From Scolanthus callimorphus (Eukaryota; Cnidaria; Anthozoa; Actiniaria; Edwardsiidae), in contig CM066915.1 of the NCBI GenBank assembly GCA_033964015.1, positions 3,373,942 to 3,437,941 of the forward strand: DNA of 64,000 bases, read 5' to 3'. The notes beneath the pieces were generated by a model. That model ran no database searches, was not told the DNA's origin, and worked only from the letters and a program-made list of their open reading frames with translations. This document shows, in pieces, positions 41,130 through 52,900 of the stretch. Both the position numbers and the translations under genes were made by a program. The number at the start of each line of letters is the position of its first letter. Within the stretch, counting starts at the first letter, position 1.

Positions 41130-41645
41130 TTTAAAGAGCCTGTGTCAGACGCCATTTGACAGCCTAGCAACATACCAAGTCGTAGAAAGCATCCATTTCC
41201 ATCGGTTGATTTGGAGAATGCCCTCGATTGAATTGTGAAACTTCGGTTTTAAATTAAGCAATAAAAGTACTTTCCGCGTGCTCTCTGCTTTCTTACAAAC
41301 ACGAGGGGGATGTTGGGAGAAGGCGAGTGTCTTTCAAGTTTTAGCAGTTCGACCAACATTCCCCGAGTGTTTGTAAGAAACCAGAGAGCACGCAGAAAGT
41401 ATTTTTATTGCTTTTAGAAAATAACATACACACGCGCGACAGCGTTGCGTGACAATCGTGTTTCTCAGGTCTCTTACAAACTTATACAAACACGCTTTTT
41501 AACCAATCAGAATGCGCACATTCACAATACAACATAGGTGTTATTTTCTAATGTTTATTAAGAGATTTCTACCCGTAATTCGTCTTCTAATATCGAACGA
41601 AAACAATAATAAAGGAGTGGCTGACACGGGCTCTTTTAAGATCCC
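41130..41645. repeat. family-N MITE split by a nested hairpin element
   Basis: The left half (TTTAAAGAGCCTGTGTCAGA...) and right half (...AGGAGTGGCTGACACGGGCTC, then TTTTAAG) match the intact copies at 42090-42335 and 53790-54030. Between about 41259 and 41550 lies inserted material, including a palindrome with arms AGCAATAAAAGTACTTTCCG and its complement. Confidence 0.75.
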
Positions 41646-42089
41646 TTTTATATCATTGTTTTGCTCGTCCGCAAGTTTGCCTGTGTTTTCCTAAAAACAA
41701 CTTCTATTATTTCATTTCCCTGTGCTTCACTCTCGACGTATCACATCAAAGGGACTCACATAAAATAGTTCATTCGTGCAAACTGTTATCTTTTAACTGG
41801 TTTCCAAGAATTTAATATTTCTAATAACTCTACATTTGAACGCAAATTGGAAAAATAAGGACTCGCAGATCAATCTTCAACATACAAGTCTCGTATTATT
41901 ATCTATTCATTTGAATTTCTCGATTCGCATTGACCGTTATCGATTTAAAACCATCTAATTTTATTTAAATATGCATTATTTTTATAAGTACGTAGTCACC
42001 GCTGTTGATTGGCCACGCCCTGTGAAAAATAAAAAGCAGCTCAGATTAAACTGATAATTCACTGTTTTATGCACAACATGGAGTATTTT

Positions 42090-42335
42090 AAAGAGCCTCT
42101 GTCAGCCGCCATTTTGACAGCATAGCAACATAACAAGTTGGAGAAAGCATCCATTTCCATCGGCTGATTTAGAGAATATGGAGCAATGTTCTCCATTAAA
42201 TTTGGTAAATCAAATCTGAAACTTTGTTTTTAGATGTTTATTAAGCGATTTCTACACGTAATTTGTCTTCTACTATCAAACTAAAACAATAACAAAGGAG
42301 TGGCTGACACAGGCTCTTTAACAATTATTCTTCCA
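42090..42335. repeat. family-N MITE, complete
   Basis: TTTAAAGAGCCTCTGTCAGC at the left and GTGGCTGACACAGGCTCTTT at the right; the interior has GCATCCATTTCCATCGGCTG. Confidence 0.75.
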
Positions 42336-42396
42336 GCCGGATTGGGATCTGAGTCAACAGCCAATGACGCCAAAGGTCGAATAGGCTATTGACAGA

Positions 42397-42610
42397 GCCC
42401 ATGAGGGCGAGAGGAATAACTGTTTTAGTCAAATCACACTAGTAGGTCAATTTGTATAGCCAAAAACTTTTCCCGGTCTGGTCATTTGTCACTTTCTGGC
42501 TTTCAAATCCGACACTTTTCGCTACTAGTAGGCTATAACTTATAGCCTACTAGTAGCTCAACCAATCAGAACGCAGCATTGACAACAGGCCACTAGTGTG
42601 ATTTGACTAA
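42397..42610. repeat. family-G MITE, second copy
   Basis: Nearly identical to 17083-17297, with the same CCATGAGGGCGAGAGGAATA left end and central ACTAGTAGGCTATAACTTAT palindrome. Confidence 0.8.
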
Positions 42611-42839
42611 CACTATTTACACCACACCACAGAAAAATACGGCAATTGAGAATGTAGGGCAAGCCTTTGTACATTTGACACTTATCCACCATATCAGGGG
42701 ATATATCCGATTCCGCGCGCTCTGATTGGCTTTTGAAACTCGAAATATCGGAGGATATTCACTGGATATTCACAATAATTTCATATTTAATCCAACTGAT
42801 TTGATAAATACTAAAACTTCGTATCTATTCACCACTGTG

Positions 42840-42965
42840 GGCCTTTATCACACGGCAGCCATCTTGGATAAGCCTTTTGTTTTCGCATGTGCAGCCTCAT
42901 CATGATTGCGAGTTTCCACGGGGAAAACAAACAATTGTATCCAAGATGGCTGCCGTGTGATCAAC
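42840..42965. repeat. hairpin element
   Basis: TATCACACGGCAGCCATCTT and AAGATGGCTGCCGTGTGAT form inverted ends about 75 bp apart. Confidence 0.75.
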
Positions 42966-43131
42966 ACGCATTCATCTATCCTTAAGAGAATAGTTGCATA
43001 CTATGTCGCCACCCTCATTTTGCACTACGACAAAATATGTATTAAAAAGTTTCCGCCGTTATTTCTGAAACATTTTATAATACAAATTCAGCTGTAAAAT
43101 ACTACATTATTCCTCGAGCTTGAATGGTTAT

Positions 43132-43443
43132 TACAGCTAAAATCGTTGCATCGCGACACGCGTTTTCAAAACATCGATTTGTTTTTGGCTTTGCTGTTCC
43201 GCCGGTCAAATCTTATGAGCCAATCAGATTCTTGCCGTGTTTTGCCTAGTGCAGTCGCCTGGCTTTCCGTCGCGACGTTGTCTGGTTTTAGTTCAGAGGG
43301 AAGCCAGTTGACTGCCTAAGCGAAACAGGGCAATAGTTTCATTGGCTCAGATTTTGATTGGCGGAACAGCAAAGTCAAAAATCAAAAAAGTAGTTTGATG
43401 TTTTTGAAAATGTGGGTCGCGATGCAACAGTTTTAGCTGTAAT
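43132..43443. repeat. inverted-repeat element, about 310 bp
   Basis: ATTACAGCTAAAATCGTTGC...TTTGCTGTTCCGCC at the left pairs with GGCGGAACAGCAAAG...GTTTTAGCTGTAAT at the right. Both halves carry CCAATCAGA/ATTGGCTCAGA words. Confidence 0.75.
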
Positions 43444-43454
43444 TCTAAAGCAAT

Positions 43455-43690
43455 AGGGGCGAGAGGAATAGCACGTCAAAAGCTTTTGGTCGTTTGCCAT
43501 TTTGGAGGCTTCAAACCACATTTCGCTACTAGTAGGGTATAACTTAAGCGAGCAGGGCTCTGCCAATCAGAATGCAGTATTGATAATAGACCGCTAGTAG
43601 TAGGTAGGCTAAAATTTATAGCCTACCAGTAGTTTAGCCAATCAGAATGCGACATTGGATAATAGAGCACTAGTGGCATTGGACTTTTCA
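43455..43690. repeat. diverged family-G MITE
   Basis: Shares GGGGCGAGAGGAATA, GCTACTAGTAGG and two GCCAATCAGAATGC words with the 17083 and 42397 copies. Confidence 0.6.
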
Positions 43691-43984
43691 GGTAATGCGT
43701 GGAATATTGGAGCGTGGTATAATACGCCATGGGAACGCGTCTAGCAAATCACCAACACTGTTTCGATGTAATACAGGACTATCGTGGCCTCACACCGAAA
43801 GGTCAAAGGCCGCTACTGAACATTTACTTACAGCGACAACAGCTGCTTAATGTTAATGTTTATTGGCTGCACTGGGGCGAGGCTTGACGGGGCTATTGGC
43901 AGTCTGTTAACACAAACCACGCATGCGTCACACTACGAATGATTGACAAACACACAGCGCATGCGCACGTAGCGGTCAGACGCT

Positions 43985-44205
43985 ACATTCTCGTACCCTG
44001 AGCTCCACGGCTTGTCACCTCTCGCGGGGGAGGTTCTGGTGACAGCCACTTCCTGATTGGCTGATTTTGAACGATGGAATATGCGCAGAATTATTTTTCC
44101 CTCGACCCAACGGCTCTGTATCAAATCTCGCGCATGCGTCAGTGGCTGTCACCAGAGTATCCCCCGCGAGGAGACGAGCTGATGAGCTCTGGAGTGAGAA
44201 TGCTC
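43985..44205. repeat. family-A MITE
   Basis: CATTCTCGTACCCTGAGCTC to GAGCTCTGGAGTGAGAATG, with GCATGCGTCAGTGGCTGTCA inside. Confidence 0.75.
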
Positions 44206-44867
44206 ACACTACACAACTATCCGTGGATGCATGTGAGGTCCAAAAAATATTTCGGACAAAAATATAGGGAACATAATACAGAAAATTAGCGAAAATGTGC
44301 CACAGTAACAGGACTTGTGAAATTGTGACCCCTGTTTACAATCCTGGCCATTACGACTGCTGGATAGAAAGGACCACAAAAATGGCAAGGGTGAAACACC
44401 CGTGTGAAAGGGTATGCTTGTATGATTTTCAAGTATTCTTTCTTCATTTAAAATCCCGTATTCGTACTCAACGGTTGATTCAGTTGAAAACCCAAAGAAA
44501 GGCCTTATGACAGATGCACAAAAAAGTAGTGAATTTTCCCTCTCAGGTTTCCTTTGCTCTTTTGTTTGTATGTTAGTTGTACTATATGACAATCCTTATT
44601 CGCGCGGTTCTAAGGATTTCACCGTGCATCAATCAGTTTTGTGATAGACGATAGAAGTTTTAGATTTTGTTTCTATCGTGGTGTGAAATGCGCTCGACGC
44701 CTGACCGCTGTGCACATACGTATAAACACACGTATAAAGAGTACAGAACGAGAGAATGAGAGTTGACAGATAAAACCTATAACATTTAAACGAGCCAACT
44801 GCCCATAATGCATTTCCTTGTTTTTGTTTACATTGCCTACAACAGAAACTGTGACAAGGCCGAGCAC

Positions 44868-44967
44868 ATACGCCGGTCTATCCATGAGCCGTTCCTGATC
44901 CAAATGAACTTAGATAATGGAGTGTCCTCATTTGCATTAGGAACGGCTCATGATTAGAGCGGCGTAT
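44868..44967. repeat. hairpin element
   Basis: ACGCCGGTCTATCCATGAGC with CGTTCC, and GGAACGGCTCATGATTAGAG with CGGCGT, are imperfect inverted arms. Confidence 0.6.
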
Positions 44968-45110
44968 GTTCTAGGCCTTAGATATTGACTTGCACGCCTC
45001 TCTAATGCATGGACCACTTCTTGTGCAAAAGACGACTAGAGGTTTTTCATTTGGATTAGGAACGCTTCATGATAATCGATGTCAAATCGACGATAGATCT
45101 CTTTACTTCC

Positions 45111-45466
45111 GTTTGCAATGGGGAGTTTGCAGGTGTTGCGTGACATTTTGAATCTTGATCCTAATAAAATGAAAATACCATATCTGAAAAGAGCTTGCCG
45201 AAATTAGAAAAAGCAGAAAGAGTTATTGGCGCCTGAAGCAGGCTGTTTCTCTATACGTTTAATGTTGTGGTGGACAACACCACAACATTAAACCTATAGG
45301 AAAACAACCAACTTTCGACGCTCATAACTTCTGTGTTATGTATCGAAACCACCTCACATTTGAGGATTTCACACATATCGGTGAGCTCTTTTCATGGTAT
45401 TTTTATTCTGCTAGGATCAAAATTCAAAATGTCACGCAACACCTGCAAACTCCCCATTCAAATCAT
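45111..45466. repeat. inverted repeat with central hairpin
   Basis: Outer arms GGGGAGTTTGCAGGTGTTGC plus GTGACATTTTGAA (left) and the complement (right). At the middle is TAATGTTGTGGTGGACAACA with CCACAACATTA. Confidence 0.75.
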
Positions 45467-45895
45467 GTTATGTTTTCAACTTTTCAAATGGTACCTAGCC
45501 TGCTAAAGACAAAGGACTCTTCTTCATGTGAATATCACGTATGCAAATTTCCCATTTCAAACCACGTAGGTAAAGATGTCTATTCTAGAAGGCGAATGTC
45601 AATCCGAAGAAAGAGAGAGGGAGCAGCTAGATGATGGTTTGACCAAACCGAAATAAAGTCAACACTGCAGTGCGAGTTGTTTTTGGTTAAAATCACTGGA
45701 GCCCTCTCTCTCCCGATTGGCATTCCTGTTGTAAAATGTGAAAAGAAAAACGTATAGGACCGATATTGTAAGGAAAAAGTGGGAAAAATAAAGGAAAGGT
45801 GAAGTGAAAGTGAGCAGGTTTGGTGCTGTCAGCTTTATGCGTTTTCCAGGAGACGCCTCAACCAGAACACGAGAAAGAAACGTGAAAGTAGAGCG

Positions 45896-46020
45896 GATTT
45901 CACATGACTGTCGCGAGTAATTCGCAATTATATTACTTTGTAATTACTCCTATTCGTTTTGTTCAGAACTAGTGTAATTACAAGTTGCGATTGGTTTCAC
46001 GACAGTCATGTGAAAACCAC
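45896..46020. repeat. hairpin MITE next to an RRBP1-like exon
   Basis: GGATTTCACATGACTGTCGC and GACAGTCATGTGAAA form the ends. It lies 13 bp downstream of the exon at 46033-46086. Confidence 0.7.
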
Positions 46021-46032
46021 TCTATTACTTAC

Positions 46033-46086
46033 GTCCGCCATTGCGTCCGCTACATCATTCTCGATCTGTTGCGATCTTGTCATTTC
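46033..46086 (-). CDS. RRBP1-like exon (18 codons)
   Basis: EMTRSQQIENDVADAMAD between acceptor GAACAG and donor GTAAGT. Last exon of the gene that I could identify; it ends in phase 0, so coding must continue to the left. Confidence 0.65.
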
Positions 46087-49000
46087 CTGTTCATAACGAA
46101 ACGATGCACGTGAGAATGTCATCTTATCTTCCTAAATATCGCTCGAAGAAACATTATTCTACAGCGTTCACACAAGAAAGAACTGATGAAATTCCATGAC
46201 TTTTCAAGGACTTTTCCAGGACGGAAATAAAAATCAAGGACTCAAAAAACGGGAAAAATTAACTGGAAGTAGGATTTATTACTGAAAAAAAAAACCGGGT
46301 TGGGTAAGGCTACAAGTGACGCGCGCGTCAGGCAATTATTTGACCGTGCATCTCACCCAAGTAGTGGCTCTCAAAACGCGCACTCCAGAGACGACGAGAA
46401 AATTGCGAAGTGTTCGTTTTAGATCTGATTAAAATACTCCAAAACGCTATAATATGCGAGTTAGTCGGATACAACAGAAAGATATGTATCATATGACGGT
46501 GAGATATGAACTTACGGTCTCTAGTGATAAAGTTAACTTCTTGTTTTGCGCTTTGAGCTCCTAAGGGAAACAAGAACACATCGCTTGTAAGTTCAGTAAT
46601 ATACGGTATATATATGAGTCATTATGGACAGACAGCCGAATGGCCTCCTAGAAATGATGAGGACAAGAACTAACAAACCATTAGCAGGCTAGCCAATCAG
46701 AAGGCTGTGTTTGTAATAGACCACTACAAGTGTAGCCAATCAGAAGGCAGGGTTTGTAATAGACCACTACAAGAGTAGCCAATCAGAAGGCAGGGTTTGT
46801 AATAGACCACTACAAGAAAGCCAATCAGAAGGCAAGGATTGTCATAGACCTACAAGAGTAGCCAATCAGAAAGCAGGGATTGTCATAGACCACCACAAGA
46901 GTAGCCAATCAAAAGTGATAAACCACTAAAAGAGTCTTTACAACTGATGACACCATGACATACCTCGATCTCAGACTTGAATGCTGCGACTTGCTTTTGA
47001 TACTAATTACAAACAGACAGGAGAACATCAATCAGAATACAAAGAAAAAAAACACATTGAGACGGCATCTCAATGAAATTAACTCCCTTACCTCTTCAAT
47101 CGCTTTGTCTTTTTCCGCCTTCTCGTCTTTACTTTTCTAAAATAAATGTTCAAAATCATGTTTGAATAAAGACAAACGAAATAAAAAATCATTGGGTCTT
47201 CTAAGAATCGTGAAATCAGGTTTCTACTAAAATACAATACTCCTTACACATTTCACATAATCTACTGCTACAGTCGATTGCGTTTGACTGTTTTACCCTA
47301 ACAGTTCGCACGTTACGTTTGAACGTTTGAAAGTTGCGTTGTGAGACAAAAAGTCGGACGTTTCCAAAGGCAACCGCCATGTGTATTTTTCAATGACCAA
47401 TCAGAGGACAGAACTCTTTGGTTCGCCATAGAAACCTCTAGTTTCATACTAGAAACGCAACTTTCAAACGTAGTACGGCAAAGCCATTTACACAGCGCAA
47501 GTGTACCCGAGCCGTGCCAATAAATTTGGTACCCGTACCACTTTTTATCAGAGCCGTGCCAAAAAATCACTATCGTGTAAATGGGGCTTAAATAACCATT
47601 ACTCCTCTCTAATAATATTAAGCCACTCCCGCCCTCCACCCCTCGTGGAAGCATAAACTACAGGGGATGTGCTACAGAGGATAAGGAATGCACGTACAAT
47701 GAACATTAATGTTAAAGGGTGTAGTTAAGGGCAAGGACAGAGTGTGGCAGTGGAGTACGAACGAAGTAAATGTGTGCAGAGAGTAGTATATAAACTACAG
47801 CGGATGTATTACAGAGGATAAGAAATGCACGTACAATGAACATTAATGTTAAGGGGTGTAGTGCAGGGCAAGGACAGAGTGTGGCAGTGGAGTACTAACG
47901 AAGTAAAAGTGTGCAGAGAGTAGTATATAAACTACAGCCGATGTGTTACAGATGATACGAAATGCACGTACAATGAACATTAATGTTAAGGGGTGTAGTG
48001 CAGGGCAAGGGGGTAATATACGAAGTCGTGGGTTTGTGACCCCGGATCACTGCGACTTGTTGTTCCACCTCGAGTGTAACGTGCTTGAAACCAGGAAAAG
48101 GTGGCCAAAACCAGGCCAAAAGTCCGGAGCAGGATCGCCACAGAGCTGGAAATAATTTTTCTTACTTAACTTGATCGGACAAATGTCCATTAAAACGTTT
48201 TCTTGATTGTCTCTGCTGGAAAATTGGCCGGACAGTTGGCGATTTCGATCGGACAATGTTCGATGGCGGGCAGTAATTTCCTGCCCTGTTAGCTCATTTG
48301 GTAGGGCATCGGTCTGACATGCGGAAGGTCGTGGGTTCGGCCGGTTTAACACTTAGAGTCTTTTTCTAAATAATTGAAGAGAAGGTGCTGCCTTTGCTCT
48401 GACATCTGAAAATGGTTCTAGACCTTCGCGTCTTCTCGGAAAAAAAACCCCCTAAAACCGGCGTAGGTCCCGTCTCTCACGTATGCACTACATGAACCTG
48501 AACCAGAGGGACGTTAAACCGTCCCGTCTCTCACATATGTACTATATGAACCTTAACCACAGGGACGCTAAAGAACCACGGGGACGCGGGAGTGACTATC
48601 CTCAGTGACTGTACATACGACCGCTTGGCTGCCATTGGCGCCGTGCCAGTCTGTGAGATTCGGTCTGATTTAAACATCAGAGTAAACAGCTGAAGCAACG
48701 AAAATGGACCGACTTTAATTTCCAGCACAACATACTTTTTTTTCCTGGTTTTGGGCTTCTTGACTTGGCATGTTTGGCTTATCATGTTACACCTGAGGTA
48801 CATTTCAGATCTACTGTGATCCACTGGCCGCAAAACCCCCTTTGTACACTACTGCTAAGTACGTGATGGAAAGTGAAATAGGAGGTGATAGGCTCGGTTC
48901 CCAGTCGTTGTTGGTTTTGGAATATCTCCAAATAATACAATCCAGTAACTCAACATAAATAACAAATCACAATTTCTCAGTGCAGTTAGAGGGTTAAGGA

Positions 49001-49868
49001 TTAGTTTATATTGATCCACTTGGCTTTAGATATTATCACAGATCTCTGTAGACTCTTCAGATGCCGTAAAGGGCTGATCATTCACTGTCACGTTACAAAC
49101 CTTAGAACTTCCAAGCTTCAGCCCAAGAGCGCTTTTGATTCCTTTCTTTTCTTCTCGCCTTTTTCAGGACTGCTGTTTATCTCATCAAGGGACTCCTAGT
49201 TTTCGTTTTTTAATGCAAAAAGGTTATTATTTACATTTATAGCTCTGCGAGTCGCGGTTGTCGCGACTGGATTAGCAATTTATATGGTTTATTTTCTTCT
49301 AGGCGGCTTATGGCAAGCTTAAAGCTATACGCTTTTGTTTGCAAACGCGAGCTTAACATGTGCGCTTATAACACTGAAAAATGTTAAAATCACTGCACCG
49401 CGGTTCACGTTTCACTAGGTGGATTTTACCCTCCCTTTTTTCATGAGAAAACGCCCCTACAATGATCTAGTGGTCTCCCTGTGGGAAACCCTCCGAGCGT
49501 TAACTACTACTTAACAATTAGACTACGAGTTCGAGTTTTCTATACGTGATAAACAGCGAGTACCGGAGCCAATCAGATTGCAGGATTCTACTAATACATA
49601 TTATACAACAGCATTATTAGTAAAATCAAACGCGTTTTGAATCGTGAATCGCGATGCAGCAGTTTTCACAGTAAAGGCATTAAATACTATTAGTATATAC
49701 AAAATCAGTGAATATTTTCGCGCGATCTGACTGGTTCCTGAAATAGTACATATCAAACACTATTTATTGTTTTGAGAGTTCTCTCAAAATGGCGGCTCCT
49801 TTCGCGCGCGATACTGCGTTTTGAATCTTTATTCTACTGATTTGTATTTTATTCTACTGATTTGGTAT

Positions 49869-49901
<33 letters not shown>

Positions 49902-52900
49902 CCTAGCGGTTGATATATAGCTCAACGCTTCGCACTCGGTATATATCCACAACTATTCACCTCTACCCTTCGGGGGATAGTTGTTAAATATTACAAGCAA
50001 GGCAATACGCACATTCATTATCCATTATCAGCAGCTAATAGAGTCATATCAAAAGTTTTGCAATCGATATAAGCCATAGCCAGAGCAATTACACATTAAA
50101 GTACATTAGCATTATTATTTTCATTAGAGTTTCTGATATAAGGTTAGCGCCAGGAGTTTCTCATGCGCAAGGGGTTAGTGTTATTAGCTATAAAATTGCA
50201 TTATTAATTTTAACCTTTTAAAATTCTACAGAATCCCTTATCAAGATTAGAGATTAGAGGTTTCTAACTAATACTTTGATCAACAAAGGCAATCAAGCAA
50301 ACAAATGTATAAAAACCATAACAAGTGCTTCTTTCAGTGTAAAACAGTGGAAAATCAGAATCCATTTTGAAGCAATAAACGTATGCATGCATTAATTAAT
50401 AAAGTAGGTGGTGTTTTGAAAACGTTGGCGCCATTTTATTGGCCAGAAAAAATGCAGTGTCAGCCAGCGAAAGCATCCAATGTGTTCAGTAAATTAACCA
50501 TCAAATCGTCTTTGCAGATAGTTATTTTGTGGAGTGAATAACTGACCATTTTAGCACATGCCGACGTTCCTGTGATAAACCACCACCTACCGCTTGATAG
50601 AGCAAATTTCAGATGACTACAGTAATACCAAATACACCTGGCCAATCATAAACGAGAGGAATTACAAGTTGCTGTTGAATGGTTTCCCAATGAGCCAATC
50701 ATAAGCGAAATAAAACCACAATCACTCATTGAACACGTGACTTGAACACGTCTAAGTAAGCCGAGCCAACTACAATCACTAGCACGTGATGAGCACGTGA
50801 TCATTAAATGCAAAGCTGCACTTCCTCAAAATTTGATTGGTCTATAAAATGAGCAACCAATGACAATTCAAAGTACTCGTCTGAAACCTGCTCTAGAAAC
50901 TATAAACTGTGGATCAGATCCTGCCATGAGCAAGAGGCTCATCTCCAGTGTAAGAACTCACCAACTGTGTCACAAAGCTTTCTTTGTTTGATAGAACGAA
51001 GGTTGAACCAATCATGATTAAATAGTAACTAAACAGAAAGGTGTCCTCAGGAAATGGTTCTTACACTGGAGATGACCCGAGCAATACCCATACCTGTGAC
51101 TTGCCGAGAGAATCTTCCAAAGATGCTACTTTCTTCTTCATCTCCTCTCCCGTCTGTTGCACCCGACTGAGCTCGTCTCTCAGGGACTTCACCTCGCTGT
51201 CTCTCGTCAACAATTGTCCCTCAACTTCACTCAACTGCTGTACTGTAGACGACAAGTCTTTATCTTTGGATGCGAGGTCTTCTCTTGTTGAAGACAAATC
51301 TTTCTCCAATGCTGATAGTCTTGACAAAGCCTCGGATGCCTTCTTCTCGCTTTCTCGCGATTCTAAAAGTTCTTTTTCTAATTTTGATATCTTTTCTTCT
51401 CCACTACCTAGTTTTGACAGGGCGGATTCTAACGATGAGATCTTAGTTCTTGCTTCTGACTCCAGCTCCTGGGCTTGCTCGAATTTGCTTTCTAATTCTT
51501 TTGTTTTGACCAGATGTGCATCTCTGGCGGAATTTGCTTGTGATAGATCATTTTCTAAGCTGGATATTCTTGAATTTGCCTGGAAATGTAACAGTTTGAT
51601 TTGTTTTAAATCCAGGCTTACTACAGAAGCATATCATGATAACCTTCCAAAGTAAAAAGAAGAACACCAAGAATAACATCCTTATCAATGCACTAAATGA
51701 GCAAAACGAATGAGAAGTATAAATCCAATTCTCTGCGCAAACACTTCAGGTGGCGATGAACATTAGAAATACTTTTTTCAGCTGCCAATAAACAAAGTTG
51801 GCAGCCGTTTTTTTTTTTACATTGCTCGCTCAGCCAAAACATCACTGAGTTACATCCACTTTTGCTTGATTGAAAACAAAGTATTTGCAGTTACCCGTCG
51901 ATAACCTTGTCCTATCAAGACATTCAATCGATCCAATGCTACGGATTTCACCAACCGTGGTACGCGTCGAAAGAAACGTCTACGATTCTGCCGGCTCGGG
52001 CTCATGTTTTTGTCTACATTCCTTTCCGCGGGCTTAATATGTGTTCTTGAAAATAACCGTCACGACTGAGCCTGAAGTTTTCCGGTCTTTCAGAGAAGTT
52101 TTAGAAAAGCAGCCGGCCCGTGGGGAAAGGAATGCAGACAAAAGCGCGAACCCGAGCGGACAGAATCGTAGACGTTTTTTTTTTCGACGCGCAACACGAT
52201 TCGGTGAAGTCCTTAGTATGACGACTTACTGAATTTAAATCGCGTTCAGCTTGTGAAAGTTTCCCCTCCCATGAGGTGATTTCTGTCTCGATTTGATTCT
52301 CAAGTTTCCTAAGCATCGATTCCTGCAAGAATACATACACAAGGTGAGCGAGAATTGTTGAATCCTGGCGAATTTCTATGGAAAGCACAACTAGCAAAAC
52401 AAGCTGAGCGTGTGAATTAATAATAGGAAAAGGCAACAGAGATTTAGAAATTTTAGGAAATAAAATCGTGTCGTTGATTTGCCTATTGTTTAGAAATAAT
52501 TCGAAATTATATCACGGGGAATGTTGAACAATTTCATCGAATAATTTATTACTTCTAGATAAGATAATATTGATCATTAGTACATACGCGGCCGTGAAAT
52601 TTGTGGACGGGTAATAAATAAGCCCCTGCCTTTCATGCTCTTTTTTTTTTTTGGGGGGGGGGGGGGGGGGGTGGCTGCGAAGAATGGTCCGCCTTATTGT
52701 TGTTAGTCATTGTAGCCCAGTGCAATACCCATTGCCGAGTTTCATATCGTGAGGGACTGGGTTCGAGTCCCCATATGTTACGGAAATCAAAACAAGACCC
52801 ATCTAGTAAGAAAGAGCGCATCGACCTGTGCAAAATCCGAAAATTTGATGTTAATTGGCTCAACACTGACAAAGATATAGCAATTCAAAAAGTCTAAAAT

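Noticed and set aside
48290..48350. tRNA gene
   Set aside because: The A and B boxes are recognisable, but the acceptor stem does not pair and a shared non-tRNA body follows; it is a SINE head.
49101..49172. Lysine-rich minus-strand exon for the RRBP1-like gene
   Set aside because: Its acceptor and donor look fair, but the preceding exon ends in phase 0 and this stretch then stops at once; it would need an additional base change.
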